Assembly: GCA_009377735.1 (NCBI GenBank)
Contig: WHTL01000030.1
Location: 1 to 18,317 of the forward strand
Direction: 5' to 3'
Source: Acidimicrobiia bacterium
GTDB taxonomy: Bacteria > Actinomycetota > Acidimicrobiia > Spongiisociales > ZC4RG35
DNA: 18,317 bases
The translations under genes and the position numbers were made by a program. The notes under the pieces are model-generated. The model was given only the letters and a program-made list of their open reading frames with translations. It was not told the origin of the DNA and did no database searches. Positions 13,183-18,317 of this stretch are shown here, one piece after another; the first letter of the stretch is position 1; the number at the start of each line of letters is the position of its first letter.

Positions 13183-14772
13183 TTAGGCCTCCACCACGAT
13201 CTCCACCCGGCGATTCCGCGCCCTCCCCTCCGGGTTGTCGGAGCCGTCCGCATTGATGTTCGGCGCCACCGGCTGGGCCTCCCCGACACCCGACTCCACG
13301 ACGGTGGCGTCGGAGAGACGCCCGTCGTCGTTGAGGACCGCTGCGACCGATGCGGCTCTCTCGTCGGACAACTCCAGGTTGTCGGCGTCGCTGCCGATGG
13401 AGTCGGTGTGACCGATCACCCGGATCGATGCCGCAGGGTTTCTCTCGGCGATGGCCGCGATGACCTGGTCGAGGGCTGGCTCGGCGTCGGGACGCAGCTC
13501 GGCCGAGCCGAAATCGAAGAGGATCTGGGAGGTTAACGTAAAGGCGGTCACCCCGTCACCCTCGGCGACCGTGATCCCCTTCTCTGTGATCTGGGGTGCG
13601 TCGGCCGGTTCCAGGTCTAAGGTGAGACGGCTGGCGCACACCCCGTCGACATCGATCTCGACAGAGCCCGATCCGACATACACGCCATCGCGACAGTCGT
13701 CCTCGCCGATGGAGACCATCGTTCCCTGGAGTCCCGTCTGCCAAGTCCCCCCATCCCAGGTACCGCTCATGTTGCAGGTCTCGACATCGAGAGCCCCGGT
13801 AGCGCTGAGACCGCTACCGGTGAGGGTGATGTTGCCTTCGTCGTCGATGGTGCCGGTGAGCTGCTCGGGGACAAAGAAGTCGCCTCCGATCGAGACACCT
13901 CCGGCTCTCACTTCACCTCGACCATCCGGGTAGAGGACGATCTCCACCCCCGGGGTAGTGACGATGAGCTTGCCGTCGGGCTCGATGTCGACTTGCGTCT
14001 GCCCCAGGTTGATGTTGGTGAGCGCGCCGGTGGAGGCATAGTTGGCGGTCAGTTCCCCGTTAGGCCCCATCACAATGCGAAAGATCCCGGCGTCGCTGCC
14101 CTGATAACTGCCGATGAATACCCCCTGGCAGGACAGGACGTTGCCCGTGCGCGCCGCCACGGTGGTGTCTGGAGACGCCAAGGTGGTGGACGAGGCAGAC
14201 GTCGCCGGGGCGGTGGAGGGGGGTGTGGTTGTCGGTTGGGCGCGGGCGGTGAGTTCAACATCTCCATGCTCCACCACATTCCCGGCACCCGTGGTCTCGA
14301 TCAGGGGCTCGCCGGCACCGCCAGAGCCAGCGGCCCAAATCACGGAGTTTCCAGTCCCGGATGTGTGGATCTCGCCGACCGAGCCCACCTTTACCGCATT
14401 GCCGCTACCGCCGACTGTCAGAGATCCGACAGATTCGATCTCGATGGCCAGTGCCGTGCCACTTACGATCACCTCGGTGCAGGCGCCAAGCAGTGTCATC
14501 GGGCTGGCGGTCCCCGCCACCAGCACCGACCGGCTGTCGCACGTCACCGTTTGGCCATTCGCGGTCACATCGACATCTGCTTCCACGGGAGGGGTGGCGG
14601 TTGTAGGAACAGTAGTCTCCACCGTCTCGGTGGTCGCTGGTGCCTGGGTCGCAGGCGGGAGGGCCGCAACCGAGGTGGAGGAAGCCGCCGATGATGCGGT
14701 TCCACCATCGCTGGCTCCCTGACAGGAGGCGACCAGAAGACAAATCGCCACCAAGCCCACCCACCGGCTCAT
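13183..14772 (-). CDS. lipoprotein with DUF3060 and C-terminal OmpA peptidoglycan-binding domain
   Basis: The 529-residue protein starts with a lipoprotein signal (lipobox VASC, Cys17), then a Thr/Pro-rich linker. A DUF3060 domain follows (about 66-175: TVTCDSRSVLVAG, GACTEVIVSGTALAIEI, GGSGNAV, GAGNVVEHG), related to the three repeats in the lipoprotein at 9379. After another linker comes a middle beta-rich region of about 190 residues (near 209-400) that I do not recognise. Residues 415-529 form an OmpA C-terminal domain (ILFDFGSAELRPDA, IGHTDSIGSDADNLELSDERA, GRARNRRVEI). OmpA domains bind peptidoglycan, so the protein would bridge the membrane and the cell wall. It is the first gene of the unit with the response regulator and kinase and could report on the envelope. 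Confidence 0.9.
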   Translation of the reverse strand: MSRWVGLVAICLLVASCQGASDGGTASSAASSTSVAALPPATQAPATTETVETTVPTTATPPVEADVDVTANGQTVTCDSRSVLVAGTASPMTLLGACTEVIVSGTALAIEIESVGSLTVGGSGNAVKVGSVGEIHTSGTGNSVIWAAGSGGAGEPLIETTGAGNVVEHGDVELTARAQPTTTPPSTAPATSASSTTLASPDTTVAARTGNVLSCQGVFIGSYQGSDAGIFRIVMGPNGELTANYASTGALTNINLGQTQVDIEPDGKLIVTTPGVEIVLYPDGRGEVRAGGVSIGGDFFVPEQLTGTIDDEGNITLTGSGLSATGALDVETCNMSGTWDGGTWQTGLQGTMVSIGEDDCRDGVYVGSGSVEIDVDGVCASRLTLDLEPADAPQITEKGITVAEGDGVTAFTLTSQILFDFGSAELRPDAEPALDQVIAAIAERNPAASIRVIGHTDSIGSDADNLELSDERAASVAAVLNDDGRLSDATVVESGVGEAQPVAPNINADGSDNPEGRARNRRVEIVVEA

Positions 14773-15293
14773 GGCTCTTGACCGTGCTGTGAAATCATTG
14801 CCAGGATCCTACCCGGCTCGAATGGCGGCGCTGTGGCATCTCTGCACCAGATCTGGGACATTTTGGTCGGGGACCGCCAATCTCGGTGGGATGTCGTAAC
14901 GAAGAACCAAAGCGCGGGTTCACCTCTGGAGGCACACAACCCCGCGACGGGTTCGCGATGGGATATGGCGGTTGCTGCGCTAGGGTCCTACCACAACCAC
15001 TGGAAGGAAATGCATGAATCGCGGGTGTTTGGACCAGTTCACCAACATAGCCCTCATAGTGCTCCTCTCGACTCTTTTGCTCAAGCGAAAGCGGTCATCC
15101 AGAGGGACAGCAGCTAGCTGATCCTCAACAGTTCTGGGGGCGATCATTTCGACGTCGTGTCGGCAGCCATCACGGAAACACACGACACGATTCAGCAGGA
15201 CCTTGCCACCAAGATCGCTATCGCAGAGAAGAGACACGCAGAACGGATCGGTGGACTCCCCCAGGAAGCCCAGGAGAGATTCCCTAACGGTCG
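14773..15293. other. 520-bp region between the two minus-strand units
   Basis: TAGGAT (minus strand, about 14806-14811) could be the -10 of the OmpA-lipoprotein unit. TAGGGT at 14981-14986 on the plus strand may be the -10 for the tiny frame at 15014. Open frames on the minus strand (14980-15312) overlap the end of the SLH gene and have no family resemblance. No other gene is supported. Confidence 0.35.
15014..15121 (+). CDS. possible 35-residue membrane peptide
   Basis: ATG 15014 follows GGAAGGA (15002-15008) at good spacing. The frame encodes 35 residues: a short polar start (MNRGCLDQFTN), a hydrophobic stretch (IALIVLLSTLLL) and a basic tail (KRKRSSRG), the layout of a tiny one-span membrane protein. 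A TAGGGT -10-like sequence lies 28 bases upstream of the start. No family is recognised, and the frame is short enough to be chance. Confidence 0.35.
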   Translation: MNRGCLDQFTNIALIVLLSTLLLKRKRSSRGTAAS

Positions 15294-16876
15294 TCAATCC
15301 GCTCTTTGCCAATCGGGTGCAGACACGCCCATTATTCGGTCAGGAGACACCTTTACCACCTTTCTACTTGAAAGGTCCATCACCACGAGTTCGGAGCGCC
15401 CCACGTCGTCTCCCGACCACCAGCTCCGCTTGTAGACGATCTTCTTACCGTCGGGAGAGAACACCACGCCGTCTTCGTGAACGGTGGTGTCGGTAAGCCT
15501 CACCGGATTGCCCGTGGCCGCCTGGGCGGTGTTGATCATGTATAGATTGGGGTATGAGTCGGGTCCCGGGTTTCTGGAGATGTACACGAGGCGGTCACCG
15601 TCGGGCGTGAAGGCTTCAAAATAATTGGCCCTCGAACCCGGCTGGATCTCGCCCCACCTGGCGTCGTCCCCCGGATAGGGCATGAGCCAGGCGGAATCTT
15701 GCCCGTCTTGCATCATCTCGGTCATGCCGACCAGACCGCCGTCGGGGGAGGCCGCTACCCGAGGACGTATTTCATCACCGGCGCCGTCCTTGATCAATTC
15801 GAGACCGGTCCCGTCGGGGGAGATAGCCGAGACCGTGTTCCCATACTCAAAGACGATCTTTGACCCATCGGCGAGGAAGTCGGGACTGCCGACTCTCTTC
15901 TTTCCAATCGTGGTGAGGTTGGCGAGTCCCGTTCCGTCGTCGTTGACGATCATGAGACTTTGATCTTCTCCCCCAACCCAGTCGATGAAAGCGATCCTTT
16001 TGCCGTCGGGTGACCAAGTGGGAAACTCCGCATGGCCGGGAGTATTGGGAGTGAGGTTGGTTACGTCACTGCCATCGGCGTTCATCACAAAGACGTCTGG
16101 GTTGCCGTCCCTGTCGCTGACGAAAACCAGCCGGCTGCCGTCGGGTGACCATTCCACCTCGCTGTTGTAACTCATGTCGGGTACTTTGGTGAGGTTTCGA
16201 AGGCCCGACCCGTCCTCCTTGACCACGTAAATGTCCGTACCAGTGCCGAACGCGATCAGACCGGTGCCTTCCGGGTTGGTCTCGAGAGCGCGGCGGAGAA
16301 ACGCGGCCATCGCAGCTCGTGTCACCACATCATCAGGACAAAAGCGAGTGTTCTCGGGCGGGTTGCAACCCCGGGTGATACCCGCCTCCGCCAACTTTGA
16401 GATGTCCTTCTCGAATACATGGCCGCCGGTGTCCTCGAACGATGGTCCCGACGCGGTCAGGTCTAGAGCTCGCACCAGGAAGGCGGCCATCTCCCCTCTG
16501 GTCACCGAATCGTCGGGACAGAACCGGGTGTTATCGGGCGGGTTACAACCCCGGGTGATACCCGCTTCGCCAAGTTTGGAGATGTCCTGTTCGAACACGT
16601 GCCCGTTGGTGTCGGTGAACGACGGACCCGACGCGGTCAGATCCAATGCCCGCACCAGGAAAGCCGCCATCTCCCCACGGGTCACCGAATCGTCGGGACA
16701 GAAACCGTATTATCGGGTGGGTTACAGCCCCGGGTGATACCCGACTCCGCCAACCACTCGATGTCCTCGGCGAAGAGATGATCGTCGGGCACATCATCAA
16801 ACGACGAGGCCGCCACCGGCACCATCAGCGACCCCAACATCACCACGACGACTAGCAACGAAAAGGACCGGCGCAT
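15294..16876 (-). pseudogene. surface protein with three SLH domains and a TolB-like beta-propeller, one frameshift
   Basis: The start ATG (16874-16876) has GAGAGG six bases upstream and opens a signal peptide (MRRSFSLLVVVVMLGSLMVP, VAAS). Three SLH domains follow (F-D-GH-F--DI--L-EAGITRGCNPP-NT-FCPDD-VTRGEMAAFL-RAL), which in known proteins anchor to wall polymers. The rest is a beta-propeller of TolB/PD40 repeats (WSPDGSRLVFVSDRDGN, FMNADGS type, FSPDGKKIVYK), likely an extracellular binding platform. In the first SLH domain one base is missing at about 16701-16711 compared with the copies 180 and 360 bases away, so the reading frame breaks after GCNPPDNT. Repair gives about 527 residues. 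Because the sister repeats show the expected sequence, this may be a sequencing or assembly slip rather than real inactivation. Confidence 0.85.
16321..16720. repeat. SLH-coding tandem repeats with a 180-bp period
   Basis: The block starting GTCACC recurs at 16321, 16501 and 16681, exactly 180 bases apart. The copies at 16501 and 16681 are identical over the first 20 bases, and the first is more diverged. Each copy codes one 60-residue SLH unit, so the gene grew by in-frame duplication. Confidence 0.8.
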
Positions 16877-17548
16877 CAGACACCTCTCACAATCAGACTC
16901 GACAGAAATGGAACGACGGAATACTAACCAGTAAATGTCAACACATCCATCCCAACACCCGACGACGTCGCGGGGGAACGGGGTCGCAGGAAATACCCCT
17001 TTCTCCCCACACCTCGCCGAAGGCGTCAACGCCGCCGCTGGCGGCCGACTAGCGCCTAGGGCCGGTGACATAGCCCTGTCGGTCGCCTCATCTCGCCTCA
17101 TGTGACGACCCACCACGCGATACGCAGCAGCCGTGGGAGACCAGGATGTCCACATCACCCCACCCGCCACGGTCGTAGACCTCCTCGGACAACTCTGGAC
17201 CTCGCTATCCGCCGCCGATGAAGCAGCAGAACATCCATTGGTCGCCTCACGCATGCCTATCCCCCGACTGTCTTCCTTTAAGCGAGTACCGCCTTCCTGA
17301 ACCCGTGCCCGCTCTGTGGGAACGTGTTTGCGCCTGCCGCGTGGCGAGGTGGTCTCCTGGCGGACGGGTTGGCCCGGTTCGGCCCGCCCCGGCCTCCCAA
17401 CGATCAGGTCTCCCTACCGGGTGGATCATGGAAGTCGGTAACCGGCGATCTCGATTACGAAATGCGACTAACTGTCAGGATGAGTCTCGGTAGCGGGTGG
17501 CAGTCGCGGCGGCGCGGTTGCGCAGGGAGGTGCGCAACCAGTGCGGGG
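16877..17548. other. 670-bp region between the SLH and WYL genes, with a possible gene fragment
   Basis: TTGACA on the minus strand (16936-16941) lies upstream of the SLH gene and may be part of its promoter, but I see no well-spaced -10. On the plus strand an open frame from GTG 17133 to TGA 17298-17300 encodes 55 residues with ATVVDLLGQLWTSLSAADEA, which reads like genuine coding sequence but has no partner or recognised family. It may be the end of a deleted gene. The rest (17301-17548) shows nothing I can name. Confidence 0.35.
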
Positions 17549-18317
17549 TCAGGTCAGGGCTTCCGCGTCTGTGCTGAGTTGCCACAGTGCCCATTCGGCG
17601 TGGCGTGAATCTTGGAAGGCCACCTCGAGCCGCAGCCAGCCGTGTGCCTCGGCTTCCTCGGAGCGGACGGCCAGCGCGGTGCCCACCAGATCTTCCCGCC
17701 GTGTCGGGTTGATCCGTACCAGCGCGGTGACTTGGTCGCCGCCGGTCCGAAACTGTGTGCTGCGTTCCCGCCAGAGCCGGTCCAGATCGACGCGGTGTGG
17801 TCGCTGTGCCGGTTCGGGGAGTTCCTCGGCTGCCAGCACCCGCGACAGCCGGTACGTGCGATCCGCGCCAGATCTGGTGGCCAGCAGGTAGGCCCCGGTC
17901 GCGTACGGTGACCAGGCCGATCGGGTCCACCGTGCGCCACTGTGGTGTCTGGCCCGGGGCCGCGTAGTGGATTCGGAGCTTGTGTCCGGTGAGCACTGCG
18001 CGCCGGACTTCGGTCATTGTCGTGTTGGGCAGCTCTTCTGTGACCAGCCGGCGTGAGAGCAGGTCGGTCTCGGGGTCGACGAGAAACCGCTGGGCTGCGT
18101 CGTTCGCGATGGCCCGATGGCTTTCGGGTAGCGCGTCGACCACCTTCCGCAAGGCCGCAGCGAGCGCCGAGCCGAGGCCGAATACCTGCCCGCCGCTCCC
18201 CGTTCCGGCGGTCAGCAACGGAAGTGCCTCGTCGTGGTTCAGTCCGGTGAGCTCGGTCCGGAAACCGGGCAACAACGCGAAACCGCCGTGCCGGCCGCGT
18301 TCGGCGTAGACCGGGAC
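17549..18317 (-). pseudogene. WYL-domain (PafC/DeoR-like) transcriptional regulator, frameshifted and cut by the window edge
   Basis: The minus-strand frame enters from beyond the window (VYAERGRHGGFALLPGFRTEL) and continues through LNHDEALPLLTA and RKVVDALPE, then the WYL part starting MTEVRRAVLTGHKLRIHYAAPGQ, RTVDPIGLVTVRDRG. At about 17889-17902, in a GGGGCC run, the frame changes; the continuation reads AYLLATRSGADRTYRLSRVLAAEE and ends in LRLEVAFQDSRHAEWALWQL with a stop at 17549-17551. The N-terminal HTH lies outside the window. WYL regulators sense ligands such as nucleic acids or nucleotides and control defence or stress genes in known cases; the target here is unknown. A one-base homopolymer error is a real alternative to gene death. 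Confidence 0.85.

Overview
The window is high-GC bacterial DNA of actinobacterial type. SLH repeats of the form GIT-GCNPP-NT-FCPDD-VTRGEMAAFL, DUF3060 lipoproteins, KdpF plus a WYL regulator and the codon bias all fit Actinomycetota. Acidimicrobiia or a related lineage is my best guess, which I cannot confirm from sequence alone. No CRISPR array, rRNA gene or intact tRNA gene was seen.

Layout. 1-543: the end of a probable copper-resistance (CopD-like) extracytoplasmic protein. 544-1493: almost empty, but it holds the 5' half of a tRNA-Gly(CCC). 1494-6253: a potassium-uptake region. It has a tiny membrane-protein gene behind a perfect 14-bp hairpin, trkH, and a membrane-anchored OB-fold-like protein. 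Facing these is a frameshifted kdpE. Diverging from kdpE are a second tiny membrane-protein gene, kdpF, and a kdpA that stops before its fourth selectivity-filter segment; kdpB, kdpC and kdpD are absent. 6411-7896: a MocR/PdxR-type regulator broken by one frameshift. 7897-9233: mostly non-coding sequence and an IS110-family transposase remnant. 9379-10692: a lipoprotein with three DUF3060 repeats. 10784-11385: a MazEF-type toxin-antitoxin pair with a palindromic operator over its promoter. 11492-14772 (minus strand): a three-gene unit of DUF3060-OmpA lipoprotein, OmpR-family response regulator and small sensor kinase. 15294-16876 (minus): an SLH plus beta-propeller surface protein, frameshifted near its start. 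17549-18317 (minus): a WYL-domain regulator, frameshifted and cut by the window edge.

How it fits together. Two themes stand out. The first is a potassium region in which the Trk part looks intact and the Kdp part looks dead. The second is a cell-envelope region: two DUF3060 lipoproteins, one carrying a peptidoglycan-binding OmpA domain, lie beside a two-component system whose kinase has almost no extracellular domain of its own, followed by an SLH surface protein. A lipoprotein-assisted envelope-sensing system is a reasonable hypothesis. Five genes carry frameshifts or truncation (kdpE, kdpA, mocR, SLH, WYL) and a sixth is an IS remnant, so either the region is decaying or the sequence has indel errors; the kdpA truncation and the loss of kdpBC cannot be explained by single-base errors.
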